A stretch of DNA of 64,000 nt from RYN-230 sp963841695 (GTDB lineage: Bacteria > Actinomycetota > Actinomycetes > Streptosporangiales > Streptosporangiaceae). The notes below the pieces were generated by a model. It saw nothing but the letters and a program-made list of their open reading frames with translations. It did not search any database and was not told the origin of the DNA. The stretch spans positions 62,001 through 126,000 of the forward strand of contig CAWJDQ010000002.1 in assembly GCA_963841695.1 (NCBI GenBank), written 5' to 3'. A program made the translations under genes and the position numbers. Below are positions 34,663-43,430 of this stretch, piece after piece; position 1 is the first letter of the stretch; each line of letters starts with the position of its first letter.

Positions 34663-35034
34663 TCACGGCTCTTCGGCATAAGCGGCCCCAGCGTCCCGGC
34701 ATGCCGCGAGCAACCGCTTGTCACGCGTCCACAGCCGTGCCCCGCCGACCAGCATGACGGAGCCGAGCAGGTGGACATCCACGGCACTCAGTCCACGCCC
34801 CCAAAGCTGACGCCGAGCCACCAGCGCCATCACTTCCTCATGCGTCAGGACCGGGAACCCCTTGAGGCTCTCAAGGAGGGCCAGCACCCGGTCGCGTTGC
34901 TTGATCGACCCGAGCGCGAGTTCCTCGATCACGGCACGATGACATCCGACCTGATCGTCACGCAGGAGCGCAACGAGTGAAGGCTCGGAGGCGTGGAAGT
35001 GGTCGATCCAGATCGAGGTGTTGACCAGGATCAC
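34663..35034 (-). CDS. vapC: VapC-type PIN-domain toxin with altered first acidic residue
   Basis: 123 residues, GTG start overlapping the vapB stop by four bases. PIN fold: VNTSIWIDHF, then VIEELALGS with its Glu, LSAVDVHLLGS and WTRDKRLLAAC. PIN toxins are Mg-dependent ribonucleases using four acidic residues; the first is nearly always Asp (VDTS). Here the codon is AAC, giving Asn at residue 5, while the other acids remain. The toxin may be weakened or dead. Part of a small island bounded by ychF-derived repeats. Confidence 0.88.
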   Translation of the reverse strand: MILVNTSIWIDHFHASEPSLVALLRDDQVGCHRAVIEELALGSIKQRDRVLALLESLKGFPVLTHEEVMALVARRQLWGRGLSAVDVHLLGSVMLVGGARLWTRDKRLLAACRDAGAAYAEEP

Positions 35035-35228
35035 CCGGCGCCGTCCCGCCGGCGCGGCGCCGCGGTTGCGTCGCTGTCCGAGCCACCTAGGGCCGCCAGG
35101 CGCTTGGCGCTCTCCACCCGGATCAAGGTTTCCAGCCCGTCGCGCAAGAGCGCGGACCTCTCCGTGATGCCCGTCAATTCAGCCGCGCGCGCGAAGAGCT
35201 CGTCATCGATGGTCACCGTGGTCCTCAT
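35031..35228 (-). CDS. vapB: VapB-type antitoxin
   Basis: 65 residues beginning MRTTVTIDDELFARAAELTG, the ribbon-helix-helix start of the VapB/DUF2191 group, with ERSALLRDGLETLIR in the second helix and a disordered C-terminus (DSDATAAPRRRDGAG) that would bind the toxin. GGAGG lies four bases before the ATG. Translationally coupled to vapC. Confidence 0.88.
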   Translation of the reverse strand: MRTTVTIDDELFARAAELTGITERSALLRDGLETLIRVESAKRLAALGGSDSDATAAPRRRDGAG

Positions 35229-35249
35229 CGAGCCTCCGCATCTAAAATA

Positions 35250-35263
35250 GCATCATCTGATGC
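35250..35263. promoter_or_regulatory. vapBC promoter-operator
   Basis: Dyad GCATCA-TC-TGATGC 22 bases before the vapB ATG. On the minus strand TTGACC precedes it and the AT-rich TATTTTAGA follows, so the dyad sits within the promoter, where a VapB-VapC complex would repress. Confidence 0.6.
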
Positions 35264-35295
35264 GGTCAATGATGTCACACCCCGGCCGTGCGGAC

Positions 35296-35335
35296 AGCTC
35301 CTGCGAGCTCACTTAAGCTCCTGCGAGCTCACTTA
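35296..35335. repeat. 20-bp tandem direct repeat x2
   Basis: AGCTCCTGCGAGCTCACTTA occurs twice in succession, with a partial third copy (GGCGAGCTCAC) to about 35350. It lies between the vapBC promoter and the GNAT stop. Confidence 0.8.
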
Positions 35336-35367
35336 AGCGTGGCGAGCTCACCCGGCGTTCCTGATGG

Positions 35368-35913
35368 TCACAGAGGCGTGAGGAACATCAAGATCTCGTC
35401 TCTGGTGTCGTCCGGAGCAAGCCGGAGCTTGCCAGGCCAACGGCCTGTTACCCGCCAGCCGAGCCGAGAGTAAAAGTCTTCGAGACCCATTCCGCCGCGG
35501 ACTGCCAGGTGGAGCTGCTCCAAGCCCATCTCGTCGCGGGCAACTTCCCGGAGTCGATGCATCAGGGCCGACCCGATGCCCTCGTTCCTGCGCGCGAGCT
35601 GCGTCTGCAAGTGGCTGACAAGACCCCAGTGCGCGATGAGAGGGCTGGGATCGCGGCTGAGACCCACCCACCCAGCGAGGGTGTCGCCGACGCGGGCAAG
35701 CAGTATCCGGCTCTGGCCGGGGTGGAGTCGGGACGCAAGAGCATCGACGGCCGGGCGGACCTGACTGGAGTCGACCGGGGGAAACGGGAATCCCGCCGCG
35801 CCGCCGGCGTTCGTGACCGCTATCCAGCATGCGGTCAGCTCCTGCCTCACCACCGGATCAGCCTCACCCGGATTAGTCAGCTGGATGATGTCGAGGTTCT
35901 CGCGGGTCGTCAT
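35368..35913 (-). CDS. GNAT-family N-acetyltransferase
   Basis: 181 residues. Acetyl-CoA-binding motif A: LQTQLARRNEGIGSALMHRL (R/Q-x-x-G-x-G/A as RRNEGIG), then EQLHLAVRGGMGLEDFYSRLGW and DEILMFLTPL. Such enzymes acetylate small amines, antibiotics or proteins; no substrate clue. Begins two bases after the ychF stop, inside the repeat-bounded island. Confidence 0.83.
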   Translation of the reverse strand: MTTRENLDIIQLTNPGEADPVVRQELTACWIAVTNAGGAAGFPFPPVDSSQVRPAVDALASRLHPGQSRILLARVGDTLAGWVGLSRDPSPLIAHWGLVSHLQTQLARRNEGIGSALMHRLREVARDEMGLEQLHLAVRGGMGLEDFYSRLGWRVTGRWPGKLRLAPDDTRDEILMFLTPL

Positions 35914-35915
35914 GG

Positions 35916-37007
35916 TTAGACGTTGAAGCGGAACTCGACCACGTCACCGTCGCGCATCACGTAGTCCTTGCCCTCGATGCGCACCTTGCCCGCGGCGCGG
36001 GCCGCGGTCAGCGATCCGGCGGCCACCAGGTCGTCGAACGCCACGACTTCCGCCTTGATGAAGCCGCGCTGGAAGTCCGTGTGGATGACGCCGGCCGCCT
36101 CCGGGGCGGTCGCGCCGACCGGGATCTCCCAGGCCCGGACCTCTTTCGGCCCCGCGGTCAGGAAGGTCATCAGGCCGAGGGCGGCGAAACCCGCGTGCGC
36201 GAGCCGGTTGAGGCCCGGCTCCCCCATCCCGAGCTCGGCCGCCATTTCCGCCGCCTCGTCGACAGGCAGTTCGGCCAGCTCCGCCTCGGTCTTCACGTCC
36301 AGGAAGATCACCTCCGCCGGCGCCACCTGGGCGGCCAGCTTGGCCCGCAGGTCCTCGTCCGCCAGCTCGGTTTCATCCATGTTGAACACGTAAATGAAAG
36401 GCTTCGCGGTGAGCAGGTGGAGGTCGCGCAGGTCAGCCACGTCAATGCCGGCCGCGGCCGCCCCGGCGAACAGCGTCGTGCCGCCGTCCAGCACCTGCTG
36501 CGCGGCCGCCGCCGCATCGGCTGTCCGCTGGCGCTCCGGATTCTTGGCGAACTTCGCTTCCTTAACGAGGCGGGGTACTGCCTTCTCCAGGGTCTGCAGG
36601 TCGGCCAGGATAAGTTCGGTGGCCACGGTGTCCACGTCGCGCGCAGGCGACACGTCGCCGTCCACGTGGCTCACATCCGGATCGGTGAATACCCTGACGA
36701 CCTGGCAGATCGCGTCGGTCTCGCGGATGTGCGCGAGAAACTGGTTGCCCAGCCCCTGGCCCTGCGAGGCCCCGCGGACCAGCCCGGCGATGTCCACGAA
36801 GCGCGCGGTGGCCGGCACGATCCGGGCCGAGTTGTAGAGCCCGGCGAGGACAGCGAGCCGCGGATCAGGAATGCCGACGATGCCGACGTTGGGCTCGATA
36901 GTCGCGAACGGGTAATTAGAGGCCAGCGCGTTGGCTCTCGTCAACGCGTTGAACAGGGTGGACTTGCCGACGTTGGGCAGGCCGACGATACCGATCGAGA
37001 GACTCAC
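35916..37007 (-). CDS. ychF: Redox-regulated ATPase/GTPase YchF
   Basis: 363 residues from the GTG at 37007 (typical length; upstream frame is Arg-rich). P-loop GLPNVGKSTLFNAL, FVDIAGLVRGASQGQGLGNQFL, the NMDE motif (FNMDETELADED) that replaces NKxD and explains ATP preference, then the TGS domain ending DYVMRDGDVVEFRFNV. Binds ribosomes and acts in stress and translation control. Ortholog of Rv1112. Its last 27 bases are repeated 1.3 kb further on. Confidence 0.95.
   Translation of the reverse strand: MSLSIGIVGLPNVGKSTLFNALTRANALASNYPFATIEPNVGIVGIPDPRLAVLAGLYNSARIVPATARFVDIAGLVRGASQGQGLGNQFLAHIRETDAICQVVRVFTDPDVSHVDGDVSPARDVDTVATELILADLQTLEKAVPRLVKEAKFAKNPERQRTADAAAAAQQVLDGGTTLFAGAAAAGIDVADLRDLHLLTAKPFIYVFNMDETELADEDLRAKLAAQVAPAEVIFLDVKTEAELAELPVDEAAEMAAELGMGEPGLNRLAHAGFAALGLMTFLTAGPKEVRAWEIPVGATAPEAAGVIHTDFQRGFIKAEVVAFDDLVAAGSLTAARAAGKVRIEGKDYVMRDGDVVEFRFNV
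35918..35944 (-). repeat. Proximal 27-bp direct repeat (ychF 3' end)
   Basis: The functional ychF copy of the repeat also found at 34592-34618. The two are 1,326 bases apart and enclose vapC, vapB and the GNAT gene. Confidence 0.85.
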
Positions 37008-37124
37008 CTGCGTGAGTCTAGAGCGGGTCACCGGGTGAACCCGCCGGGCGCGTGGCTGGCCGCCTGCCGGGGCCAAGCGTGTCGGACAGGAAACTGTCAG
37101 TGGCCGCTGCCACCATGACGGTCC

Positions 37125-38650
37125 ATGGACGTCTTCTTGATGTTCGCCCTACTCGCGGTGGGTGCCGTGGTCGGCGCCGCGCTCGGCTACCTGTACGCCC
37201 GGGGCCGCCTGGCCAGCATGACCGCTGACCTCACCGGGCAGGCCCGTGCGGCCGAGGAGCGGGCCCGGGCCGCCCAGGACCGGGCGGCCATCCTGGAGCG
37301 GGCCGCCCAGGAACGGGCCGCGCTGATCGACGGCCAGCTGGCTGAGCGCTTCCAGGCCATGTCGGCCCAGGCGCTCGACCGCAGCGCCACGATGTTCCTG
37401 GAGATCGCCGAGGGCCGGCTGAGCGCGGCCAACGCCAAGGCTGCGGGCGAGCTGGAGACGCGCCGGGCCGCGGTGGAGCACCTGGTTCAGCCCCTGCGGG
37501 ACACGCTGGCCAAGGTCGAGGCCCAGCTGCGGGAAACCGAGGAAGCGCGGCACCTGTCCCATGCGGCCCTGACCGAGCAGATGAAGATCACCCGGCAGAG
37601 TTCCGACGATCTGCGCAGCCAGACGCAAGCCCTGGTGACTGCGCTGCGGCGGCCGGAAGCCCGCGGCCGGTGGGGCGAGATGCAGCTGCGCCGGGTGGTG
37701 GAACTGTCCGGGATGTCCCCCCGGTGCGATTTCGATGAGCAGGTCAGCGTGCACACCGCCGAGGGCATGTTCCGCCCCGACATGGTGGTGCGGCTGGCCG
37801 GCGGCAAGAACGTCGTGGTCGATTCGAAGGTCTCGCTCGCCGCCTACCTGGAAGCGGCGGAGACCTCGGACGAGGCAGTCCGCACGGCGCGGCTGGATGC
37901 CCACGCCCGGCACCTGCGGGAGCACGTGGACCGGCTCGCGGCGAAGTCGTACTGGGCCGCCCTCAGCCCGGCGCCGGAGTTCGTCGTGCTGTTCATCCCC
38001 GGTGAGGCGTTCCTGGCCCCGGCGCTGGAGCACGATCCGGCGCTGCTGGAGCACGCGATGGCACGCAAGGTGCATATCGCCACGCCGACCACGCTGGTCA
38101 CGATGCTGCGGACCGCCCAGTACGCGTGGCAGCAGGACGCGCTGGCCGAGAACGCCCGGGCCGCTTTCGACCTGGGCCGTGAGCTCTACGAACGGATCTC
38201 CGGCCTGGGACGGCACGTGGACCGCCTGGGCCGCGCGCTCACCTCCGCGGTCACCACGTACAACCAGACCGTGGGCTCGCTGGAGAGCCGGGTCCTGGTC
38301 AGCGCCCGCAAGCTGAACCAGCTCGGCGTGGTGGAGGGGGATCTGGACACTCCCATGCTTATCGAGGAGGCCACCAGGACCCTGGCCGCCCCCGAACTGG
38401 CCGCCCCGGAACCGGCCATCCCGGAACTGGACGCCGCCCCCGACCCGGCTGCCCGCGAACCGGCCGCCCCTGCACTGGCCGGCCCGAGCCGGCCAGCCCC
38501 GAACCGGCCGCCCCGGAAGTCACCGTCCCGCCTCAACCGGACCCTCGCGAGCCCGGGCGGGGCGGCCCGCAGTCCCCGGATCTCCCTGGCTCGCACGAGT
38601 CACCGGGGGCCGCGATGGCGATCCCGGGCCGCAATGGCGCAGCCAGCTAA
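37125..38650 (+). CDS. rmuC: RmuC-family DNA recombination protein, frame break in tail
   Basis: N-terminal membrane helix (FALLAVGAVVGAALGYLYARG), a coiled coil (about 25-170), then the RmuC core (RGRWGEMQLRRVVELSG, VDSKVSLAAYLEA, FVVLFIPGEAFLAPAL, IATPTTLVTMLRT, YNQTVGSLESRVLV). RmuC proteins are nuclease-fold factors that limit inversions at short repeats. The raw frame runs into the next gene. A one-base shift at about 38480-38515 gives a natural tail (PEVTVPPQPDPREPG) and a TAA at 38648-38650. The fusion is probably an artefact. Confidence 0.82.
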
Positions 38651-39656
38651 GCCGCGGCCCAGGCTGAGCCTGCTGGCCCGGTCCGGCCACCTGGAGTACG
38701 ACCGCGTGCTGTTCTTCAGCGACGCGATCTTCGCCATCGCGATCACCCTGCTGGTGATCGACATACAGGTCCCCGGCATCAAGGACCCCGCGCTCGAGCT
38801 CAGCCGGGCCCGCGGCAACATGGTCAGCTTCGGCATCAGTTTCGTGGTCATCGGGCTGTTCTGGATGGGGCACCACTCGACCTACCGCTACATCGCGGCG
38901 CTCGACCGTCCCCTGATCGCCATCAACCTGCTTTTCCTCGGCATCGTCGCGTTTCTCCCGTATCCGACCTCCCTGCTCAGCTACCGGAACGGCCCGGACC
39001 GGGTCTCGACAATCTTCTACGCGGTGTGCATTTCCTGCGCCGGGCTCGTCGAGCTGGCCATCTGGCTCTACGCCACCCTGGCGAAAGACCTCCTGGTACC
39101 CGGCACGTCGCCTGCGGTACGCCGGTACATCGCCCTGCGCGTGGCCCGCATTCCGCTGGTTTTCCTGCTGTCCATCCCGGTCGCCCTGGTCTCCGCCCAG
39201 CTTGCCTCCTACTTCTGGATCCTGGTCGCGGTGCTCGGGCTGGCGCTGGACCGTTTCGCCCGGCCAGCCGAAGAGGACGAAGGGAAAGACGAAATCACTG
39301 ACTGGGCCGGTTTATCTGGCCGGCCCGGCGTCCGGGCGTGTCAATGGCCCAGATCCAGCGCTATACCGGGATACCGTGGCCAGCGAAGCCGTCAGCGCCG
39401 GGGAGGGAGCACAGGGTGTCCCAGCCACGGCCTGAACCGTCCTGGTCCCGGGGCCGGCCGGGATCAGGCCGCTCCGGCCCGTCCCGGGGTACCGCGAACG
39501 CCTGGCAGGCCGGCCGGATCGAGATCCCCGCCCCCGGGAATGCCCGGGCGATGGCCGATCCGCCTGCCGGCCCCGGCCTGGGCGACGAGCAGCTACCCAG
39601 CAGCGACGAGCGCGGCCCGGCGGCGGACCGCGGCCCGGCCGGCGAGCGGGGCATAG
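38634..39656 (+). CDS. TMEM175-type (DUF1211) membrane protein
   Basis: From the ATG at 38634. Begins DRVLFFSDAIFAIAITLLVIDIQVP, whose FSDAIFAIAITLL is the pore-lining signature of TMEM175 potassium channels. About six membrane helices follow, the last ending LGLALDRFARPAEEDEGKDE at about 39285. Bacterial TMEM175 proteins are tetrameric K+ leak channels. The frame continues 120 residues past this as Arg/Pro-rich sequence overlapping the next gene, so the true stop was probably near 39300 and lost to a frame break. Confidence 0.8.
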   Translation: MAQPAKPRPRLSLLARSGHLEYDRVLFFSDAIFAIAITLLVIDIQVPGIKDPALELSRARGNMVSFGISFVVIGLFWMGHHSTYRYIAALDRPLIAINLLFLGIVAFLPYPTSLLSYRNGPDRVSTIFYAVCISCAGLVELAIWLYATLAKDLLVPGTSPAVRRYIALRVARIPLVFLLSIPVALVSAQLASYFWILVAVLGLALDRFARPAEEDEGKDEITDWAGLSGRPGVRACQWPRSSAIPGYRGQRSRQRRGGSTGCPSHGLNRPGPGAGRDQAAPARPGVPRTPGRPAGSRSPPPGMPGRWPIRLPAPAWATSSYPAATSAARRRTAARPASGA

Positions 39657-40156
39657 CCGGGAAGCGGGACACGACCGGGAAACGGGGCACGATCGCGCTG
39701 ACCGGGCGCGGCGCGGTCGCGGGCATGCTCGTGCTGTTCTTCTTCACCCTGCTGGTGGCCAGCTGGCTGCAGTGGGGCGTATTGGCCGGTGCGAGCTTCG
39801 TGATCGGCAGCGTGGGCGCGGCCCGGTACACCAAGCGACGGGACCTGCTGACGGTGGCGGTCAGCCCGCCGCTGCTGTTCTTTGGCGCGCTCATCTGCGT
39901 CAAGGCCCTGACCGCACAGGGCAGCGCCATCATCTCGACGGTGGAGGGAACCGCACTCACGCTGGCGAACGTCGCACCGTGGCTGTTCGCGGGGGTCATC
40001 GTGTCCTTGATCGTGGCCTGGGTCCGCGGCCTGCCCCAGTGCGTCACCGATCTGCGCCGCGAGCTGCGGCCTGATCTGGTACCGCCGCGGCCGGGCCACT
40101 CCCAGGCCATGGTCAGCCGGGGAGGCTACCGCCCCGGGCCGCCACGCTCACGCTGA
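39416..40156 (+). CDS. DUF6542-type membrane protein
   Basis: 246 residues from the GTG at 39416, nine bases after GGAGG (39402-39406). The first 95 residues are polar and disordered. Then come four membrane segments (AVAGMLVLFFFTLLVASWLQ, GVLAGASFVIGSVGAARY, VAVSPPLLFFGALICVKAL, VAPWLFAGVIVSLIVAWVRG) and a short tail. Same place next to ispH and ychF as Rv1111c in M. tuberculosis. Function unknown. Confidence 0.75.
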   Translation: MSQPRPEPSWSRGRPGSGRSGPSRGTANAWQAGRIEIPAPGNARAMADPPAGPGLGDEQLPSSDERGPAADRGPAGERGIAGKRDTTGKRGTIALTGRGAVAGMLVLFFFTLLVASWLQWGVLAGASFVIGSVGAARYTKRRDLLTVAVSPPLLFFGALICVKALTAQGSAIISTVEGTALTLANVAPWLFAGVIVSLIVAWVRGLPQCVTDLRRELRPDLVPPRPGHSQAMVSRGGYRPGPPRSR

Positions 40157-40176
40157 CCCGGGCGCCGCGAAGGCCG

Positions 40177-41130
40177 TCAGCGGGGGGCGGTACGGCGCAG
40201 CTCGGGCGGCGGGGCGAACACGAGCCGCTCTTCGATCGCCTCGACGTCCTCGACGTCGCTGAATCCCCGCTCGGCCAGGTAGTCGAGCACGCCGGTCACG
40301 AGGATCTCGGGAACAGAGGCCCCGCTGGTCAGGCCCACCGTGTGCACCCCGTCCAGCCAGGCCGGGTCGATCGCCGAGGCGTCCTCGACCAGATAGGCCG
40401 CGCGGGCACCCGCGTCCAGGGCCACCTCGACCAGGCGGACCGAGTTCGACGAGTTCGCCGACCCCACGACGATCAGCAGGTCCGCGTCGGTGGCGATCTT
40501 CTTGACCGCGGACTGGCGGTTCTGGGTCGCGTAGCAGATGTCGTCACTGGGCGGGTCGGCCAGCATCGGGTAGCGCTCGCGCAGCGCTGCCACCGTCTGG
40601 AGGGTCTCGTCCACCGACAAGGTGGTCTGTGACAGCCAGGCCACCCGGTCGGGGTCGCGGACCTGGACGTCCGCGCCACCCTCGGGCCCATCCACCAGGT
40701 GAATGCGGCCCGGGGCCTCCCCCGTGGTGCCGACCACTTCCTCGTGGTTCTCGTGGCCGATGAGGAGGATGTCGTAGTCCTGGGCGGCGAACCGCTTGGC
40801 CTCGTTGTGCACCTTGGTGACCAGCGGGCAGGTGGCGTCGATGGTCCGCAGGCCGCGGCGCTTCGCCTCCTCGCGCACCTCGGGGGATATCCCGTGGGCG
40901 GAAAAGACGACCACGGCCCCCTCGGGCACGTCATCGGCCTCTTCCACGAAGATCGCCCCGCGCGTCTCCAGCTCCCGTACCACATGGGTGTTATGCACGA
41001 TCTGCTTACGGACGTAGACCGGGGCACCGTAGCGTTCGAGGGCCGTCTCGACGGCCTGGACCGCCCGGTCAACCCCCGCGCAGTAACCGCGGGGCTTAGC
41101 GAGCAGTACGCGTCGGCTAGTCACGGGCAT
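40177..41130 (-). CDS. ispH: 4-hydroxy-3-methylbut-2-enyl diphosphate reductase
   Basis: 317 residues from the ATG at 41130. Fe-S cysteines in RGYCAGVDRAV (about 17), IDATCPLVTKVH (about 102) and DDICYATQNRQ (about 200); also HNTHVVREL, VFSAHGISP, GHENHEEVVGT, SANSSNSVRLVEVA and TSGASVPEILV. Last step of the MEP pathway, making IPP and DMAPP. Convergent with the DUF6542 gene and divergent from the lipid-droplet-associated gene, as in M. tuberculosis (lytB2). Confidence 0.96.
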   Translation of the reverse strand: MPVTSRRVLLAKPRGYCAGVDRAVQAVETALERYGAPVYVRKQIVHNTHVVRELETRGAIFVEEADDVPEGAVVVFSAHGISPEVREEAKRRGLRTIDATCPLVTKVHNEAKRFAAQDYDILLIGHENHEEVVGTTGEAPGRIHLVDGPEGGADVQVRDPDRVAWLSQTTLSVDETLQTVAALRERYPMLADPPSDDICYATQNRQSAVKKIATDADLLIVVGSANSSNSVRLVEVALDAGARAAYLVEDASAIDPAWLDGVHTVGLTSGASVPEILVTGVLDYLAERGFSDVEDVEAIEERLVFAPPPELRRTAPR

Positions 41131-41400
41131 GTCCCCTATGGTAGTTGAGCCCGGCGTGCCCGATGCCAGGGCGGCGGCCAGGGGCCAGCCGGCCGCCAAG
41201 CTCGCAGGTAGCCGCCACGGAAGCACCATTTGCCCGGGCAGCGGCCCGTGACAGTGTCATGCTCGATCTGATACGACTGTGCCTGTCACGGACCCACGCT
41301 GCGCGGCCGGGGTCGGAACGCCCCGCAGGCAGGCGCCGTGGGGGCACGCGGGCCCCCGAAGCCCGATAGCGCCGGGACATACCCGAGGAGAACGATCGAG

Positions 41401-42078
41401 ATGCCTTTGCCGCAGGTCAATGACCGGCTCAAAGAACTCCCTGCGCAGGCGCTGCGGACGCTGTTCGCCACGATCGGCCAGCTCCTGCTGGCCGCGGATC
41501 GCCTCCGGGCGCGGACCGCGGAGCAGCTCTCGGGTAGCGGCGGGGCGACGGCCGCCCCGCCCTCAGACCAGGCCCCGGCCACCCCGCCCCCGCCTCCGCC
41601 TCCGCCGGTGACCGCCACGGCCACGCCGGCCGTCAAGGACGCGGCGAGCAGCCGCTGGCGGTCCCTGGACAGGACCGGGAACGTGAGGCTGATCGACGGG
41701 ACCGAGGAACAGGAAGAGGAGGAGTTCGCGGCCCCGGCCGCCCCCGCGTCCTTCGTCGCTGAGCCACAGCCCACCGACCCCGCAGTGCCAGCGCCGGCCA
41801 TCCCCGCCGAGTACACGCCCACGGAGCCGGTCCCGGCGGTCCCCGCCCCGGCCGACCTGGCCGTCCCACAGCCCGCTGACCCCGCAGTCCCCGCCCCAGC
41901 CGACCTGCCCGTCCCGCACTACGACCAGGCGTCCGTGGCTTCGCTGCGGGCGCGGCTGCGGGTACTGGACGCGGCCCAGGTCCAGGTGCTGCTCGACTAC
42001 GAGAAGGCCCACGAGGGCCGGCCAGCCGTGATCACCATGTTCGAGCGCCGTCTGGCCAAGCTCAGCGAAGGCAGCTGA
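41401..42078 (+). CDS. Lipid-droplet-associated protein-like (Rv1109c family)
   Basis: 225 residues from the ATG at 41401. An amphipathic N-terminal helix (LPQVNDRLKELPAQALRTLFATIGQLLLAADRLR), a long Pro/Ala/Glu-rich linker with repeated PAVPAPADL units, and a C-terminal helical hairpin (SLRARLRVLDAAQVQVLLDYE, MFERRLAKL). The N- and C-terminal blocks and the site between ispH and xseA match Rv1109c-type proteins, which bind storage-lipid droplets in actinomycetes. The linker is longer than usual. Confidence 0.72.
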   Translation: MPLPQVNDRLKELPAQALRTLFATIGQLLLAADRLRARTAEQLSGSGGATAAPPSDQAPATPPPPPPPPVTATATPAVKDAASSRWRSLDRTGNVRLIDGTEEQEEEEFAAPAAPASFVAEPQPTDPAVPAPAIPAEYTPTEPVPAVPAPADLAVPQPADPAVPAPADLPVPHYDQASVASLRARLRVLDAAQVQVLLDYEKAHEGRPAVITMFERRLAKLSEGS

Positions 42079-42115
42079 GGCCGCAGGCCCGCCGGCCCCG
42101 ACGCCGCCCACCGCC

Positions 42116-43321
42116 ATGGCCCTCGACACCTCACCCGAAGCACCGGTGCCGGTCCGCACCGTCCTCAGGCTGACCAGCGAATGGATCGGCCGTCTCGGCC
42201 GGGTCTGGGTGGAGGGGCAGATCGCCGAGCTCACCCGGCGTGGCAACACGGTGTTCCTGACCCTGCGGGACCCGGTGGCGGCCGTATCGGTGCGGGTGAT
42301 CTGCCCGCGCACGGTGCTGGACGCCTCCGATCCGCCGCCCGGTGAGGGCGCCCGGGTCCTGGTCTGGGCGAAACCCGACTTCAACGCCAACCGGGGCTCT
42401 TTCTCCCTGTCGGCCACGGAAATCCGGGCGGTCGGCATCGGCGAATTGCTCGCCCGCCTGGAAAGGCTCCGCCGGGCCCTGGCCGCCGAAGGCCTGTTCG
42501 CGGCGGAGCGCAAGCGCCCGCTGCCGTTCCTGCCCAGCCGGATCGGCCTGATCTGCGGACGCGACTCGGCCGCCGAAAAGGATGTGCTGCGCAATTCCGC
42601 CCATCGGTGGCCCGCCGTCCAATTCCGGGTCGAGCCGGTAGCCGTCCAGGGCCAGTACGCGGTGGGCGAGATCATCGACGCGCTGCACCGGCTGGACGCC
42701 GACCGGTCAGTGGACGTGATCGTCATCGCCCGGGGCGGCGGCTCGATCGAGGACCTGCTGCCGTTCTCCGACGAGACACTGATCCGGGCCGTGGCGGCGG
42801 CCAAGTCCCCCGTGGTCAGCGCGATCGGGCACGAGCAGGACACACCGCTGCTGGACCTGGTCGCCGACGTGCGCGCGTCCACCCCCACCGACGCCGCGCG
42901 GCGCATCGTGCCCGACGTGAGCGAGCAGTTCGCGATCATCGCCCAGCTACGCGGCCGGGCCCGGCGCTGCCTGACCGGCCGGATGGAACGGGAGACCGCG
43001 TGGCTGGACGGCGTGCGGTCCCGGCCCGCGCTCGCCTCACCAGTCCGGGAGATCGAACGGCGCCAGGAACTGGTCACCGGGCTGACCGAGCGGGCCCGGC
43101 GCCGGCTCTCCGCCACGCTGGACCGGGCCGGGGACGACGTGGCTCACGTGCGGGCCCGGTTGCTGGCCCTGTCCCCCGCCACCACCCTGCGCCGCGGCTA
43201 CGCCATCGTGCAGCGTCCCGACGGCAGCGTGGTCCGCTCGGCCGCGGAGGTGCCGCCCGGCGAGCGGCTCACCCTGCGGTTCGCCGAGGACCAGCTCACC
43301 GCGGTAGCCGACGACCAGTAA
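42116..43321 (+). CDS. xseA: Exodeoxyribonuclease VII large subunit
   Basis: 401 residues. N-terminal OB fold (VWVEGQIAELTRRGNTVFLTLRD), then the catalytic region: LPFLPSRIGLICGRDSAAEKD, VDVIVIARGGGSIEDLLPFSDE and SAIGHEQDTPLLDLVADVRASTPTDAA, followed by the coiled coil and the C-terminal LRRGYAIVQRPDGSVVRSA. Degrades single-stranded DNA processively together with XseB. Its partner is 2.2 kb away on the other strand, beyond the acyltransferase. Confidence 0.95.
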   Translation: MALDTSPEAPVPVRTVLRLTSEWIGRLGRVWVEGQIAELTRRGNTVFLTLRDPVAAVSVRVICPRTVLDASDPPPGEGARVLVWAKPDFNANRGSFSLSATEIRAVGIGELLARLERLRRALAAEGLFAAERKRPLPFLPSRIGLICGRDSAAEKDVLRNSAHRWPAVQFRVEPVAVQGQYAVGEIIDALHRLDADRSVDVIVIARGGGSIEDLLPFSDETLIRAVAAAKSPVVSAIGHEQDTPLLDLVADVRASTPTDAARRIVPDVSEQFAIIAQLRGRARRCLTGRMERETAWLDGVRSRPALASPVREIERRQELVTGLTERARRRLSATLDRAGDDVAHVRARLLALSPATTLRRGYAIVQRPDGSVVRSAAEVPPGERLTLRFAEDQLTAVADDQ

Positions 43322-43430
43322 CCGGTCCCCCGCCAAAACTCTTCCTCCCTATTACCGGCCACGACGTTTCTTCCCGCATTGAACGGGCGAGAACTCTGAA
43401 CAATGCTGTGAGCCGGGGGGGATCAGCGCA

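Noticed and set aside
37125..39656. An RmuC-TMEM175 fusion protein
   Set aside because: An alternative frame gives RmuC a sensible tail ending at 38650, and TMEM175 has its own ATG at 38634; a frame break explains the joined frame better.
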